Shown here: in pieces, positions 5,022-5,229 of the stretch | Layout: each line of letters starts with the position of its first letter | Numbering within the stretch: the stretch's first letter is position 1 | NCBI GenBank assembly: GCA_003663175.1 | Contig: QMZM01000068.1 | Location: 1 to 5,229 of the forward strand | Source of the DNA: Candidatus Altarchaeales archaeon | GTDB lineage: Archaea; Altiarchaeota; Altiarchaeia; IMC4; QMZM01 | Reading direction: 5' to 3' | DNA: 5,229 nt | The notes under the pieces: generated by a model | Told to the model about the DNA's origin: nothing | Databases searched by the model: none | The model's input: the letters and a program-made list of their open reading frames with translations, nothing else | Position numbers and translations under genes: made by a program

Positions 5022-5229
5022 CTACCTTATTTTTATGAGATACAAGCCAACCACCCCAACAATTCCAAGGCAAATAAGTAATATGGCAATGAGATTAGGC
5101 ACTACATTATTATTCCTCTCTATTATCACGGATGTTGTGGTGGAGGAGGAGGTTGTGGTGGAGGAGGAGGTGGAAGTGGTTGAGGTGGAAGTGGTTGAGG
5201 TGGAAGTGGTTGAGGTGGAAGTGGTTGAG
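5022..5229 (-). CDS. C-terminus of a Ser/Thr-rich membrane-anchored surface protein (5' part outside window)
   Basis: The minus-strand frame is open from the right edge to TAG at 5022-5024 and encodes 68 visible residues. They are about 33 residues made almost only of Ser and Thr, four STTST units then two SSSTTT units; a short linker with Glu-Arg-Asn3; a hydrophobic helix of about 20 residues (bases about 5034-5093, NLIAILLICLGIVGVVGLYL); and a short basic tail (IKIR). This is the usual end of archaeal cell-surface or S-layer-associated proteins: an ectodomain, an O-glycosylated Ser/Thr stalk, one C-terminal transmembrane anchor and a few positive residues inside. What the ectodomain does cannot be seen. 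The stop is one base from the start of the shikimate-kinase-like gene, so the two are almost certainly co-transcribed. It is absent from simple complete-ORF lists only because it has no start in the window. Confidence 0.8.
   Translation of the reverse strand, partial: STTSTSTTSTSTTSTSTTSTSSSTTTSSSTTTSVIIERNNNVVPNLIAILLICLGIVGVVGLYLIKIR
5134..5169. repeat. 18-base tandem duplication encoding SSSTTT units
   Basis: GTTGTGGTGGAGGAGGAG occurs twice in exact tandem (5134-5151 and 5152-5169), next to the 15-base array. It is in frame on the minus strand and codes for Ser3-Thr3 blocks of the stalk. Confidence 0.9.
5171..5229. repeat. 15-base tandem repeat encoding STTST units
   Basis: TGGAAGTGGTTGAGG is repeated three full times plus 14 bases of a fourth, without mismatch, and continues off the window edge. 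On the minus strand it is in frame with the surface-protein gene and codes for the pentapeptide STTST. Perfect identity suggests recent expansion by slippage or unequal recombination. Confidence 0.9.

Noticed and set aside
5083..5229. Plus-strand open frame (ATG 5083 or 5089) with a hydrophobic start followed by Val/Glu repeats, running off the window.
   Set aside because: It is antisense to the surface-protein tail. The minus-strand reading gives a textbook Ser/Thr stalk, transmembrane helix and basic end, and stops one base before the next gene. The Val/Glu pattern is what the antisense of Ser/Thr codons would give.
5134..5229. Possible CRISPR-like or intergenic satellite array.
   Set aside because: Units are contiguous without spacers and keep a reading frame on the minus strand, so this is a coding tandem repeat.

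Overview
The window reads as a chromosomal segment of a euryarchaeote, probably a thermophile. The evidence is a set of archaeal-type genes (archaeal 6-hydroxymethyl-dihydropterin pyrophosphokinase MptE, a single-domain KaiC-like ATPase, an archaeal GHMP shikimate-kinase relative, archaeal-style PdxS and RtcA), AT-rich intergenic regions with TATA-like boxes, heavy use of AGA/AGG and ATA codons, and Lys/Glu/Ile-rich proteins. Coding density is very high: no gap exceeds about 90 bases, genes meet end to end or overlap, and there are no RNA genes, insertion sequences or CRISPR arrays. I cannot name the species.

Layout. Positions 1-483 (+) hold the C-terminal half of RNA 3'-phosphate cyclase (rtcA). 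It converges on, and overlaps by 26 bases, thymidylate kinase (tmk, 458-1273, -), which is joined head to tail (stop codon directly against start codon) to the upstream PLP synthase gene pdxS (1274-2161, -). A short divergent promoter region (2162-2245) with a perfect 7-3-7 palindrome separates pdxS from mptE (2246-2977, +). mptE converges on a short O6-alkylguanine-DNA alkyltransferase gene (2974-3300, -), the two stop codons sharing TTAA. A second AT-rich divergent promoter (3301-3387) leads to a KaiC-like ATPase (3388-4095, +). This converges on a minus-strand pair: the tail of a Ser/Thr-rich, membrane-anchored surface protein (5022-5229, running off the window), followed one base later by a GHMP-kinase-fold gene (4136-5020) that resembles archaeal shikimate kinase but has lost its ATP-binding motifs.

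Function. Most genes are housekeeping: RNA end processing, dTTP synthesis, vitamin B6 synthesis, pterin cofactor synthesis and DNA alkylation repair. They sit as small divergent/convergent units rather than one pathway operon. The parts that stand out are the apparent pseudokinase derived from shikimate kinase, its translational linkage to a surface-anchored protein, and a roughly 65-70 residue charged helical insertion in the LID region of thymidylate kinase that carries traces of internal duplication.

Translation signals. Genes next to the promoters (pdxS, mptE, ogt) have no good Shine-Dalgarno and may have very short leaders or be leaderless. tmk has a GGGGTG-type site, and the KaiC-like gene has GGGTG; this mixture is common in archaea.
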